The notes below the pieces were generated by a model. It was not told the DNA's origin. It made no database searches and saw only the letters and a list, made by a program, of their open reading frames with translations. The position numbers and the translations under genes were made by a program. This document shows, piece by piece, positions 35,970 to 45,380 of a stretch of 53,565 nt of DNA; positions within the stretch are counted from its first letter, which is position 1; every line of letters begins with the position of its first letter. The stretch is from Prochlorococcus sp. AG-347-I19 (GTDB lineage: Bacteria; Cyanobacteriota; Cyanobacteriia; PCC-6307; Cyanobiaceae): assembly GCA_003279105.1 (NCBI GenBank), contig QCBO01000010.1, positions 1-53,565 of the forward strand, given 5' to 3'.

Positions 35970-35995
35970 GGAGTCTGGAAGGACTCCACTTTTTT
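35970..35995 (+). terminator. rho-independent terminator after ssrA
   Basis: Stem GGAGTC / GACTCC with loop TGGAAG, followed by AC and six T. It is one of very few classic terminators visible in the window. The stem base may also belong to the 3' end of the tmRNA coding piece. Confidence 0.75.
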
Positions 35996-36149
35996 AAATA
36001 ACTAAAAAGTTGTAGTAGATAATTTATGAGTGTGTAAATATTGCTGCAATTACTTGTATTAAAAAGAATTTTTTTAATTTTATAAGTATAAATACTGAGA
36101 AGATAAGTTTTAAATTAATTTATCTTATTAAGAAATCCAATCTTGCAAA

Positions 36150-36287
36150 ATGGAATCTAATAAAAAACTAAATGACTTGATAATAAATCTCAAACCAAAA
36201 GTTATTAGATTCACTGGTGAAAAATTTCCCAATGAACTATGGAATAGTGGTTGTCAAATCAAAAAAAATAAGAAAATATCTAGCTAA
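36150..36287 (+). CDS. possible 45-residue basic protein
   Basis: The 300-base stretch between the tmRNA terminator and the aldo/keto reductase gene holds this ORF: ATG at 36150 to TAA at 36285, starting MESNKKLNDLIINLKPKVIR and ending NKKISS. It is lysine-rich and has one cysteine, with no membrane segment. No Shine-Dalgarno sequence is seen, which is not unusual here. The residue mix looks protein-like (TGEKFPNELWNSGC), but short AT-rich ORFs arise easily by chance. The rest of 35996-36149 shows nothing. Confidence 0.45.
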   Translation: MESNKKLNDLIINLKPKVIRFTGEKFPNELWNSGCQIKKNKKISS

Positions 36288-36295
36288 AAATTTAA

Positions 36296-37258
36296 TTAAT
36301 TACTCGAAAAAGGATTTTTCGGCATTTTTTTTAAACATTTTTTTGAAACTTCCTGAAGTACTTTAAATTCATTTTTTTTTAAATCCCAATTAAATACATT
36401 AGATACATCTATAACTTGAGATTTTTTTCGCATTCCAACAAGTGGAATAGTTCCTTGATAACAACACCAATTAATTGCTACTTGAGCTTGGGAAACTGAT
36501 CTTTGATGCGCAATTCTTTTCAGACACCTCCGCAATTCATATGTTGGTTTTTTATAGTTTTCAAATAAGGAATTACGAATAAAACTTTTTTCTTTATTTT
36601 CTTCTTTATCTGGATCAATACAAAGTATTCCAAAGGACAGAGGACTATAAGCAAAGAAATCAATATTATTTTCGTCGCAAATTTTTTTTACCTGATATTG
36701 TTTTCCTAAATCGGGAGCAAGCAAAGAAAACTGTATTTGAACACTCTTTAGGTTCTGATTTCTTTTTGCTAAAAAATTAATTAATTTCATCAATCTTTTA
36801 GGGCCTATATTTGATAAGCCTATTTGAAAATCAAAGCCTTCATCTTTTAAATCGCAAAGATTATTCAACAGCCCTAATTCCTGCCAAGGATTGTATTTTG
36901 AAGTTGACCAATGTAATTGCACTATATCTAATTTGTTATTAAGTCTCTCTAAACTTTTCAAAAAAGGTTTATTAAAGCCTCTGTTACCTATTCTCCAGGG
37001 ATAAGGTGCAAGTTTGGTTGCTACTTGAATTCTTTTTTTCTTTGCTGAAGGAGTATTTAGTAAAAATTTTCCTATCAACAATTCACTTCTGCCCTGAAGA
37101 TTCCCAGTACCGTAAGAATCTGCAGTATCAATTAGATCGAAACCTCTTCGTAACGCTTCATCATATGTCTCACGTAAATCATCGTCATTTGTAGATTGGT
37201 AATTCCAGAAAAGCTTATTCCCCCAAGACCACGTACCTAATCCAATTCTTTTCTTCAC
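36296..37258 (-). CDS. aldo/keto reductase family oxidoreductase
   Basis: A 320-residue TIM-barrel NADPH-dependent reductase. The active-site set appears as DLIDTADSYG (Asp, Tyr), ATKLAPYPW (Lys) and VQLHWS (His). The early GLGTWSWGNKLFW and the later IGLSNIGP strand fit the YajO/plant-type AKR subgroup. The substrate is unknown. It is transcribed toward the 45-residue ORF and is divergent from the ParA-like gene. Confidence 0.87.
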   Translation of the reverse strand: MKKRIGLGTWSWGNKLFWNYQSTNDDDLRETYDEALRRGFDLIDTADSYGTGNLQGRSELLIGKFLLNTPSAKKKRIQVATKLAPYPWRIGNRGFNKPFLKSLERLNNKLDIVQLHWSTSKYNPWQELGLLNNLCDLKDEGFDFQIGLSNIGPKRLMKLINFLAKRNQNLKSVQIQFSLLAPDLGKQYQVKKICDENNIDFFAYSPLSFGILCIDPDKEENKEKSFIRNSLFENYKKPTYELRRCLKRIAHQRSVSQAQVAINWCCYQGTIPLVGMRKKSQVIDVSNVFNWDLKKNEFKVLQEVSKKCLKKMPKNPFSSN

Positions 37259-37408
37259 TAGCCAATTTAAATAAGGAACTTTATAAGGTTATCTAAAAAT
37301 ATTAACTTCTTTAAAATATTTCAAAAAATAAGTTTTAAAGCATTAAAAATCAGTTTCTCTTGACATTAAGAAATTATTCTCCAAAGTAAGAGAAAGAAAA
37401 ATAAAAAA

Positions 37409-38080
37409 TTGTTCATTACCGTTTGCGGACAAAAAGGGGGGGTTGCCAAGACCTGTACAAGTATTCACCTTGCAAGTGTTTGGCATTCTGAAGGTAAAAA
37501 AGTTTGCATAGTCGATGCCGACAAGAATAGATCTGCTTTAGCATACGCATCAAGAGGCAATCTTCCATTTCCAGTTTTCCCCGTCAGTTCAGCTGCTAAA
37601 GCATCAAGATCATCAGAAATTGTAATAACCGATGGCCAGGCTAGCAGTGATCAAGAAGAACTTAAACACTTAGCATATGGTTCAGATTTAGTTATCTTGC
37701 CTACAACTGCAAAAGCAAGATCAGTAGAATTAACTGTCGAACTAGCTAATTTATTAAGCAACTTAAAAGTTAACCATGCTGTAGTAATAGTAAAAGTTGA
37801 TTTTAGACAGCAAAAAGCAGCGCAACAAGCCAAAGCAGCACTGGAAAATTTTGGTTTATATGTTTTTGATACATTTATACCCTTACTCTCAGCATTTGAT
37901 AAAGCAGAAGCCTGTGGCAATGCTGTATTTGAAGCTGTAGACGATTTAGGCAGATCAGATCCTCGTCGAATGACGGGCTGGTCTGCTTATTGTTCAATTG
38001 CCTCACAAATTCCATGCCTGATTTCGAAGCCCTCATCCGACACCAACAACTTAAACAACCAACAACCAATAAGCGCTTAA
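37409..38080 (+). CDS. ParA/MinD-family ATPase (orphan)
   Basis: A 223-residue deviant-Walker ATPase. The P-loop KGGVAKT is at residues 9-15, followed by switch I VDADKNRSALAYASRG. The region after the TDGQAS switch II-like segment has PTTAKARSVELT. The partner lysine and DADK fit the ParA/MinD/Soj superfamily. The start is TTG at 37409, directly before the conserved FITVCGQKGG. No parB or parS-like repeat is nearby, and the protein is shorter than Soj. Such orphans often position carboxysomes (McdA) or other cargo; that is a possibility only. The 3' end overlaps the next small gene by 67 bases. Confidence 0.85.
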   Translation: MFITVCGQKGGVAKTCTSIHLASVWHSEGKKVCIVDADKNRSALAYASRGNLPFPVFPVSSAAKASRSSEIVITDGQASSDQEELKHLAYGSDLVILPTTAKARSVELTVELANLLSNLKVNHAVVIVKVDFRQQKAAQQAKAALENFGLYVFDTFIPLLSAFDKAEACGNAVFEAVDDLGRSDPRRMTGWSAYCSIASQIPCLISKPSSDTNNLNNQQPISA

Positions 38081-38259
38081 AAGTAGTTGATTCTCCTAAT
38101 TTTGAAGAAGAAGAAAAAAAAGAAGAAGCAATAATTAGACAATCTGGATTATTAGTTAATTTTTTTGGAGGTTTTATAGGCTCTGTAATTGGAACTTTAA
38201 CAATACTGTTTCTCTATATTAATAAATATCTACCATTAGATTTACTAAAATTTAAGTAG
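38014..38259 (+). CDS. small tail-anchored membrane protein overlapping the ParA-like gene
   Basis: An 81-residue protein from ATG 38014 (MPDFEALIRHQQLKQPTTNK). The N-terminal half is soluble, with an acidic-basic patch EEEEKKEEA. One long hydrophobic segment (LLVNFFGGFIGSVIGTLTILFLYI) sits near the C-terminus. The first 67 bases overlap the end of the ParA-like gene in a different frame, and the last 8 overlap argJ. The overlap suggests coupled translation. Family unknown. Confidence 0.65.
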   Translation: MPDFEALIRHQQLKQPTTNKRLKVVDSPNFEEEEKKEEAIIRQSGLLVNFFGGFIGSVIGTLTILFLYINKYLPLDLLKFK

Positions 38260-39490
38260 TATATTCGCTATTTATTTCAACATATTTTTTAGAAAGATCG
38301 CACCCCCAAGCTTTGCCTTTCGATTCACCAGAATTAAGATTAATCATAATTTTTACAATATCATCTACCAAATATCTACCTTTCATTCTGGACTTAATAT
38401 AGTCTGTTACTTTTTGTGGATTATATTTATTTAACTTGCCTTTTTCCAAAATGTGGGCGTTTCCTATATACAAATCAAGGTCATTTAAATTAAATTTAAC
38501 TCCAGAATTACCTGCAGCAGAAATGATTCGTCCCCAATTTGGATCACAACCATGTATCGCAGTTTTTACCAAGGCAGAATTACAAATAGATTTTGCGAGC
38601 ATAATTGCATCATCTGTATTTTTTGCTCCTTGAACCAAAACTTCTAATAAACAATTTGCTCCCTCTCCGTCCCTTGCAATATTTTTTGCCAAGTTCTGAC
38701 ATACAATATCAATCCCTTGTTGGATAATTGGAAAAAACCTTTTTTCAATTTTCTCTCCTGCATTTATTCCAACAAAAGAATCATTTGTGCTTGTCTCTCC
38801 ATCAACTGATATTGCATTAAAAGATTTTTTAACCCCAATAGCAATCATTTTGTCCCATTCTTCTTTTTGAATACCCGCATCACAGGTTAGAAAAGCAAGC
38901 ATTGTAGCCATGTTGGGGTAAATCATTCCTGAACCTTTTGCAAATCCTGCTATTTTTATTTTTCTACCTTGAATAATCGTCTCTATTGACATTTTTTTTA
39001 AAGTCAAATCAGTAGTTAAAATTGCTTCTGCTGCATTTGCAAAATTATTACCCTTTAAATCACTTACTAAATTCGGTAAATTTTTTACTAAATCATTTAT
39101 TTGTATTGGAACACCAATTACACCAGTTGAGCACATTAAAACTTCTTCTTCTTTTATTCCTAAAAGTTCCGCAATCTTTCCTGTAGCAATTTGAAAATGT
39201 TGAATGCCAAGATTTCCTGTACATGCATTTGCTTGACCAGAATTAATTAATATTGCTCTAACAAAACCTGAAGTTGTTTTAATCCTTTTCTCACAAATAT
39301 CCACACAAGAAGCTCGAACAATTGATTGGGTAAACATCCCACTAAAAATACTTCCTTCTGGAGCGAGTATTAGTGCTAAATCTTTTTTATTAGAAGCTTT
39401 TAAACCAGCAGATATCCCAGCAAAAAGAAACCCCTTGGGTGTTACCTTACTGTCATCAACAAACGACCAATTGGAATCTAACTGGCTCAA
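38252..39490 (-). CDS. argJ: bifunctional ornithine acetyltransferase / N-acetylglutamate synthase
   Basis: Cyclic arginine pathway enzyme. The 412-residue precursor is cleaved by itself between Ala195 and Thr196 in KGSGMIYPNMATMLAFL, making Thr196 the N-terminal nucleophile. GVIGVPI and GCDPNWGRIISAAGNSGV are further ArgJ signatures. The length is normal. The C-terminus extends a few bases into the convergent small membrane protein gene. speA, which uses arginine, lies 4 kb away. Confidence 0.95.
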   Translation of the reverse strand: MSQLDSNWSFVDDSKVTPKGFLFAGISAGLKASNKKDLALILAPEGSIFSGMFTQSIVRASCVDICEKRIKTTSGFVRAILINSGQANACTGNLGIQHFQIATGKIAELLGIKEEEVLMCSTGVIGVPIQINDLVKNLPNLVSDLKGNNFANAAEAILTTDLTLKKMSIETIIQGRKIKIAGFAKGSGMIYPNMATMLAFLTCDAGIQKEEWDKMIAIGVKKSFNAISVDGETSTNDSFVGINAGEKIEKRFFPIIQQGIDIVCQNLAKNIARDGEGANCLLEVLVQGAKNTDDAIMLAKSICNSALVKTAIHGCDPNWGRIISAAGNSGVKFNLNDLDLYIGNAHILEKGKLNKYNPQKVTDYIKSRMKGRYLVDDIVKIMINLNSGESKGKAWGCDLSKKYVEINSEYTT

Positions 39491-39566
39491 ACTTTTTGGT
39501 ATTTTAATTCATACTAACTACTCTTTAAAACTAAAGAAACTAAGTAATTAGATTATTATTAATTAT

Positions 39567-40184
39567 ATGGATATTCTTCAAAAATTAAAAAACAACCAAA
39601 GAAGGATTGGTTTAACAGGAGGTATCGCAAGTGGGAAGACAACCATAACTAATTACATAAGAAAACATAAAAACATACCAATATTAGATGCAGATCATTT
39701 TTCAAGAGAATTAATCAAACCAAACACATATGGATATAGGAAAATTTTAGATTATTTTGGAAATAAAATTATTGATAATAAAAGCAATTCAGAAAGGGAA
39801 ATAAACAGAAAACTTTTAAGGAACATTATTTTTAAACATTCAGAAAGCAAGGAATGGATTGAAAAACTACTTCACCCTTTAATTAAAGAAAGAATGATAG
39901 AAGAATGCAGTCAATACAGAAATAATCAAACTATAGTATTGGTTATTCCATTATTGTTTGAAGCAAAATTTGAAGATATTTGCACTGAAATATGGTTAGT
40001 TAAATGTTCTAAAGAAATACAAAAAAACAGACTTATCACAAGAGATAAAATTAGCGAAAAAGAAGCATATGAATTGATAAATTTTCAATTAAGTTTTGAA
40101 GAAAAAAGAAAATTCTCAGATATTATTTTAGAGAATTCGGATGAACAAAATAAATGGATCAATACGATAAAAGAGCTTCTTTAA
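39567..40184 (+). CDS. coaE: dephospho-CoA kinase
   Basis: Last step of CoA synthesis. The 205-residue P-loop kinase has GGIASGKT (18-25), the DADHFSREL substrate segment, HP in KLLHPLIKERM, and the lid region KNRLITRDKISEKEA. The length is typical. It pairs functionally with coaX in the same window, though they are 32 kb apart. It is convergent with gatB, with 3 bases between the stops. Confidence 0.94.
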   Translation: MDILQKLKNNQRRIGLTGGIASGKTTITNYIRKHKNIPILDADHFSRELIKPNTYGYRKILDYFGNKIIDNKSNSEREINRKLLRNIIFKHSESKEWIEKLLHPLIKERMIEECSQYRNNQTIVLVIPLLFEAKFEDICTEIWLVKCSKEIQKNRLITRDKISEKEAYELINFQLSFEEKRKFSDIILENSDEQNKWINTIKELL

Positions 40185-40187
40185 GCT

Positions 40188-41660
40188 TTAGCTATTTAAT
40201 TTTTCCATAAGAAGTTTATTTGCAAGTTTAGGGTCAGCTTTACCTTTTGTTCTTTTCATAAGTTGACCAACAAAAAAACCAAGTAACTTAGTTTTGCCAT
40301 TTTTAAATGCTCGAACTTCATTTGGATGTTCATTTATAAGTGCATCAATTATTGGTGAAATACTTGAAGAATCAGATATCATTGCCAACCCTTTTTCTTC
40401 AACTAATTTTTTCGGGGAAATATTTTTTTGAATAAGTTCAGGTAAAATTTCTTTTGCAATTTTTCCGCTTATTATATTTTTTGAAATCATGTTAATCATT
40501 TCAGCAAGATTTTCAGGACTAAGCTTTAATTCACGAAAACTTAGTTTGTTTGATTTTAAATAGCCCACAATATCACTTGTTACCCAATTTGAAGCTAGTT
40601 TAGCCTCAGCACCATTTGCTACTGTTTCTTCAAAAAAGTTTGCCATGCTTATTTCATCAGAAATTACCCTTGCATCATATGCAGACAACCCAAATTGACT
40701 TACGTATTTATATCTTTTCTTTGAAGGTAATTCTGGTAGTTCTTTAAACCATATTTCTTGTTGGGCTTTTGTTATTTCAATTGGACCTAAGTCAGGATCA
40801 GGAAAATATCTATAGTCACTGCTACCTTCTTTTAATCTCATACTTTTCGTTAATTGCTTAGCTTCATCCCATAACCTTGTTTCTTGGAAAATTTTTCCTC
40901 CATTTTCATAAACTTCTATTTGTCTGGCTATTTCATAATCACAAGCCTTTTGAATTGCAGAAAATGAATTCATATTTTTTATTTCCACTTTGGTACCAAA
41001 AGGAGCATTAGGTCCTTTTCTAACTGAAATATTGACATCACAGCGTAATGAACCCTCTTGCATATTTCCGTCTGATACCCCTAGATATCTAACTGTTCTT
41101 CTAATCTCTGAAGCATATTCAGATGCCTCTTTACCTGATCTAATATCTGGTTTACTTACAATCTCACACAATGCTATTCCGGCACGATTGTAATCAACTA
41201 AAGAATACTTAGAGCCAGCTAATCTATCACTTCCTGAATGGACTAGTTTTCCGGCGTCTTCTTCCATATGTAGCCTTTCTATACCAATTTTTTTTATATA
41301 AGGTTCTTTGTCCTTTTCAATTATTTCAACCTCTAACCAACCATTTTCAGCTAGCGGCTCATCAAATTGTGAAATTTGATAATTTTTAGGAAGATCAGGA
41401 TAAAAATATTGTTTTCTATCAAATTTACAATGTTCTGCAACGTTTAAATTTAATGCTAACGAAGTTTTTACAGCATACTCAAGGACAGTCTCATTCAGAA
41501 CTGGAAGAGTTCCTGGTAAACCACAAACTACAGGATCTATATGGGTATTAGGTGCATCGCCAAAAGCTGTTGACGCAGATGTGAATATTTTACTTTTCGT
41601 ATTAAGCTGTACATGAGTTTCCAAACCAATCACAGCTTCCCAAGATTCCAAATTGTTCAT
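40188..41660 (-). CDS. gatB: Asp-tRNA(Asn)/Glu-tRNA(Gln) amidotransferase subunit B
   Basis: Transamidation of Glu-tRNA(Gln), and possibly Asp-tRNA(Asn), with GatA and GatC. I start at ATG 41660 (MNNLESWEAVIGLETHVQL, 490 residues); an in-frame start 19 codons upstream would add a hydrophobic leader not found in the family. The kinase-like core shows KFDRKQYFYPDLPKNYQISQ, EEDAGKL-type LHMEEDAGK and YSLVDYNRAGIALCEIV. The YqeY-like tail spans about 350-490. The gatA and gatC genes are not here. Confidence 0.95.
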   Translation of the reverse strand: MNNLESWEAVIGLETHVQLNTKSKIFTSASTAFGDAPNTHIDPVVCGLPGTLPVLNETVLEYAVKTSLALNLNVAEHCKFDRKQYFYPDLPKNYQISQFDEPLAENGWLEVEIIEKDKEPYIKKIGIERLHMEEDAGKLVHSGSDRLAGSKYSLVDYNRAGIALCEIVSKPDIRSGKEASEYASEIRRTVRYLGVSDGNMQEGSLRCDVNISVRKGPNAPFGTKVEIKNMNSFSAIQKACDYEIARQIEVYENGGKIFQETRLWDEAKQLTKSMRLKEGSSDYRYFPDPDLGPIEITKAQQEIWFKELPELPSKKRYKYVSQFGLSAYDARVISDEISMANFFEETVANGAEAKLASNWVTSDIVGYLKSNKLSFRELKLSPENLAEMINMISKNIISGKIAKEILPELIQKNISPKKLVEEKGLAMISDSSSISPIIDALINEHPNEVRAFKNGKTKLLGFFVGQLMKRTKGKADPKLANKLLMEKLNS

Positions 41661-41739
41661 TATTAAAAGTCTCTTTATTAATATTATTGGATATAAAGGA
41701 AAAGAGGACCAAAACACATATAAAAATATTAATTTTTAA

Positions 41740-42849
41740 ATGGCACAAGAAACCAAAAATTCAATATTAATCATTGGAGGTGGACTTTTAGGTTTATCTA
41801 TTGCTTATGAATTTTCTAGAAATAACTTCAAAGTTTTAGTTTTAAGCAAAAATAGAAATGAATCAGCTGGATTTGTTGCTGCAGGAATGTTAGCTACTCA
41901 TGCCGAAGGGCTCGAAGATGAATTACTAAAATTTGGCCAAGAAAGTCAAAATCTAATTCCAAAGTGGATACAAAGTATTGAACAAGATAGTAATATTAAA
42001 TGCGGTTTAAAAAAATGCGGCATAGTAGTTCCTTTTAAAAACAAAGAAGACCTTGAAGAGTTTCCCACTTATGAATATGGAAAATATTTAAATCACAAAG
42101 ATCTTCAAACAGAAATCAATGGAATGAATTCTATTTGGAAACATGGTTTACTTTTTGAACAAGATGGTCAAATAGATAACCGAAGAAAACTGATGCGTGC
42201 TCTTGAGAGAGCATGTTCCTTGAATGGAGTCGAATTTCAAGAGGGATCAGAAGTAGAGGATTTGTTATTCGAAAAAAACAAAATTACAGGTGCAACAGTT
42301 TTATGTGCCACTGGGGAAATAAAAAAAATTAACTGCGAAAAAGCAATTATATGCAGCGGTGCGTGGAGTAAAAAAATTTTTAATAAGATTCCAGTCTTTC
42401 CTGTAAAGGGACAGATGCTATCAATACAAGGTCCAACAAATTTTTTGAAAAGGGTTATTTTTGGTCCAAAAACTTATCTAGTTCCCCGTGATGATGGACT
42501 TATTATAGTTGGAGCGACAGTTGAAAAAGATTCAAAATTTAATCAAGGTAATACTCCTAATGGAATAAAACAACTGCAAGAAGGCATTCGCTCTTTATTG
42601 CCAGAAGCTATTAATTGGCCACAAATGGAACATTGGTGGGGCTTTAGACCTTGCACACCAGATCTAAAACCAATAATTGGAAAATCAAAAATTGAAAATC
42701 TATATATAGCAACAGGACATTATAGAAATGGAGTTTTATTTTCTGCAATCACAAGTGATCTTCTTTTGAAAATAGTTCAAAATAAAAATCTCAAAGAAAT
42801 AGAGAAAAGCTTTTTAGAAAAATTTAGTTTAGATAGATTTGCGATTTAA
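41740..42849 (+). CDS. thiO: FAD-dependent glycine oxidase ThiO (thiamine synthesis)
   Basis: Oxidises glycine to the imine needed for the thiazole moiety of thiamine. The 369-residue protein has the FAD loop IIGGGLLGLSIAYE (11-24), a substrate-binding region with FVAAGMLATHAEG, the GQMLSIQG strand near residue 227, and the C-terminal GHYRNGVLFSAITSDLL that closes the FAD site. These match ThiO within the DAAO/DadA superfamily. No thiG or thiS is adjacent, so the thiamine role is by homology; a general D-amino-acid oxidase is the alternative. Confidence 0.85.
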   Translation: MAQETKNSILIIGGGLLGLSIAYEFSRNNFKVLVLSKNRNESAGFVAAGMLATHAEGLEDELLKFGQESQNLIPKWIQSIEQDSNIKCGLKKCGIVVPFKNKEDLEEFPTYEYGKYLNHKDLQTEINGMNSIWKHGLLFEQDGQIDNRRKLMRALERACSLNGVEFQEGSEVEDLLFEKNKITGATVLCATGEIKKINCEKAIICSGAWSKKIFNKIPVFPVKGQMLSIQGPTNFLKRVIFGPKTYLVPRDDGLIIVGATVEKDSKFNQGNTPNGIKQLQEGIRSLLPEAINWPQMEHWWGFRPCTPDLKPIIGKSKIENLYIATGHYRNGVLFSAITSDLLLKIVQNKNLKEIEKSFLEKFSLDRFAI

Positions 42850-42852
42850 ATT

Positions 42853-43311
42853 TTAATTTTCAAATCGCCATTTCGAATCAGAAGTTTCCCACTCACATAA
42901 TTCCTCTTCGTTAAACCATAGATCAATTTCAAATTTTGCTGTATCTTCTCCATCAGAACCATGAATAATATTCCTCCCAATATCAATAGCTAAATCACCT
43001 CTAATTGTTCCAGGCTCTGCTTCCAGAGGTTTTGTTGCACCTATTAGTTTTCTAGCACTCAAAATAACTCCCTCGCCTTCCCATACCATTGCTACAACAG
43101 GGCCACTTGAAATAAAGTCTACTAAATCACCAAAAAAGGGTCTTTCTCTATGTACTCCATAATGATTTTGAGCAAGTTCTTTTGAAGGAATTAATTGCTT
43201 TAATCCAACCAATTTAAATCCTTTTTTTTCAAATCTGCCAATAATCTCAGAAACATATCCTCTTTGAACTCCATCTGGTTTAATTGCAATAAAGGTTCTC
43301 TCTTTGGTCAT
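42853..43311 (-). CDS. ndk: nucleoside diphosphate kinase
   Basis: Balances nucleoside triphosphates by phosphate transfer through His117 in NIIHGSD. The 152-residue protein starts [18 protein letters not shown] and keeps the Kpn-loop-like region and the [15 protein letters not shown] nucleotide site. Every catalytic residue I can place is present. It is convergent with thiO (3-base gap) and divergent from speA. Confidence 0.96.
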   Translation of the reverse strand: MTKERTFIAIKPDGVQRGYVSEIIGRFEKKGFKLVGLKQLIPSKELAQNHYGVHRERPFFGDLVDFISSGPVVAMVWEGEGVILSARKLIGATKPLEAEPGTIRGDLAIDIGRNIIHGSDGEDTAKFEIDLWFNEEELCEWETSDSKWRFEN

Positions 43312-43433
43312 TTAGTTAATAATCACTCTATGTATATTCAACTTTTGGGTGGTAACTTGGCAAGTAATCATTAAAATAAAAGATATTGTTTTAAGTTATT
43401 TTCAAAAACATTTATTAATCACTAAGACATAAA

Positions 43434-45380
43434 TTGACCAATTTTGAGCCGAAAAAATTCAAGAATATTTGGACTATTGAAGATAGTATATCGACGTATA
43501 ACATAGACAAATGGGGAGATAAATATTTTTCTATAAATTCCAAAGGAAATATATCAGTAACTAAAAATATAAAATCTGAGAATAAGATTGACCTTTTTAA
43601 GCTTGTCAAAGAACTTAAGAGTAGAGAAATAAATCCTCCATTAATCATAAGATTTAATGATATCTTGAAAGATCGAATAAATGCATTACATGACTCTTTT
43701 TTAAAAGCAATAAAAACCTATAAATATAAGAACACATATCAAGGCGTTTTTCCTGTTAAATGTAATCAACAGAAAAATGTCTTAGAAAAGATAATAGAGT
43801 TTGGTAGCCAATGGAATTTTGGTTTAGAAGTAGGAAGTAAATCAGAACTATTAATTGGCCTTGCACTTCTTGAAAACCAAAATTCATTACTAATATGCAA
43901 CGGATATAAAGATAAAAAATATATTGAGATTGCTACTTTGGCCAGAAAACTCGGCAAAAATCCAATAATAGTTATTGAACAACGAGATGAGGTAAAAAGA
44001 ATTATTCAAGCAGTTCAAGAACTTAACGCGACTCCATTGATAGGAATTAGAGCAAAGTTATCAAGTAAAAGTAGTGGTAGGTGGGGTAAATCTATTGGAG
44101 ATAATTCCAAATTTGGATTATCAATCCCAGAAATTATGTTGACAATAAAAGAACTAAAAGAAGCAAAACTTATCAACGAAATGAAATTGCTCCATTTTCA
44201 TATAGGCAGTCAAATAAGTGATATTGCTGTGATAAAAGATGCATTACAAGAAGCGAGTCAAATATATGTTGAACTATGCAAACTAGGAGCCCCAATGCAA
44301 TATATCGACGTTGGGGGTGGATTAGGAATAGATTTTGATGGAACTAAAACCTCCTCCAACACTTCTACTAATTATTCTCTCCAAAATTATGCTAACGATG
44401 TAATTGCAACTATTAAGGATTCATGTGAATTAAATAATATAAAGCATCCAACCATAATCTCAGAAAGTGGAAGAGCAATAATTAGTCATTGTTCAGTTTT
44501 AATTTTTAATGTCCTAGGAACAAGTCATGTCAGTTCCAAACTACAAATTTTTGATCAAAAAAATCAACAATTAATAATTTCAAATTTACTTGATACTTTC
44601 TATGAATTAAAAAAACTTAAAAATAAAAAAATAAATTTATCTCAAATAATTGAACTATGGAACGATGCAAAAAAGTTTAAAGAAGATTGCTTAGTCGCTT
44701 TTAGATTAGGATTTTTAAGCTTGGCAGAAAGAGCTTATGCCGAAGAACTTACTTGGGCTTGCGCAAAAGAAATTTCTAATAACCTGAATAATGATGAAAT
44801 CAATCACCCTGATTTAACTGAAATTACAGAAACTCTTGCATCAACTTATTATGCAAATTTATCTATATTTAAATCTATTCCTGATAGCTGGGCAATAAAT
44901 CAGATTTTTCCAATAGTCCCAATACATAGGCACTTAGAGGAGCCGTTCTGCAAAGGCAACTTTGCAGATTTAACTTGTGATTCAGATGGGAAACTAAATA
45001 ATTTTATTGATAATGGAAAAATTAAATCACTACTAAATTTGCATAAGCCAGAAGAAGATAAAGATTACCTAATTGGAATTTTTATGACTGGAGCCTATCA
45101 AGAAGCATTAGGAAACTTGCACAATTTATTTGGCAATACCAACGTTGTTCATATAGACATAAATCAAAATAATTCATATAAGGTCAGAAATATTATTAAA
45201 GAAGACAGTAAATCTGAAATTTTACAATTATTAGATTACAGTTCAGCTTCTTTGGTTGAATCTATAAGAATTAATACTGAATCAGCAATTGATCAAAAGA
45301 AATTAACTATTGAAGAAGCAAGGAAATTAATGGATCAAATAGAAATTAGTCTCAGAAAAAGTAGTTATTTATCAGAATGA
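43434..45380 (+). CDS. speA: biosynthetic arginine decarboxylase
   Basis: Converts arginine to agmatine for polyamine synthesis; PLP fold III. The PLP lysine is K109 in [10 protein letters not shown]. Other blocks are [27 protein letters not shown] and [11 protein letters not shown], and near the C-terminus [17 protein letters not shown]. The 648-residue length is normal. The start is TTG at 43434; the conserved W(T)IEDS...YNI.KWG begins at residue 13, and no ATG lies upstream in frame within reason. The 3' end overlaps alaS by 16 bases. Confidence 0.94.
   Translation: MTNFEPKKFKNIWTIEDSISTYNIDKWGDKYFSINSKGNISVTKNIKSENKIDLFKLVKELKSREINPPLIIRFNDILKDRINALHDSFLKAIKTYKYKNTYQGVFPVKCNQQKNVLEKIIEFGSQWNFGLEVGSKSELLIGLALLENQNSLLICNGYKDKKYIEIATLARKLGKNPIIVIEQRDEVKRIIQAVQELNATPLIGIRAKLSSKSSGRWGKSIGDNSKFGLSIPEIMLTIKELKEAKLINEMKLLHFHIGSQISDIAVIKDALQEASQIYVELCKLGAPMQYIDVGGGLGIDFDGTKTSSNTSTNYSLQNYANDVIATIKDSCELNNIKHPTIISESGRAIISHCSVLIFNVLGTSHVSSKLQIFDQKNQQLIISNLLDTFYELKKLKNKKINLSQIIELWNDAKKFKEDCLVAFRLGFLSLAERAYAEELTWACAKEISNNLNNDEINHPDLTEITETLASTYYANLSIFKSIPDSWAINQIFPIVPIHRHLEEPFCKGNFADLTCDSDGKLNNFIDNGKIKSLLNLHKPEEDKDYLIGIFMTGAYQEALGNLHNLFGNTNVVHIDINQNNSYKVRNIIKEDSKSEILQLLDYSSASLVESIRINTESAIDQKKLTIEEARKLMDQIEISLRKSSYLSE

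Noticed and set aside
37360-37365. TTGACA as a -35 box for the ParA-like gene
   Set aside because: No -10 hexamer at a proper distance; the nearest candidate is only about 9 bases away.
41661-41717. 19-codon N-terminal extension of gatB
   Set aside because: It would add a hydrophobic leader to a cytosolic enzyme; the family N-terminus (WEAVIGLETHVQL) fits the ATG at 41660.
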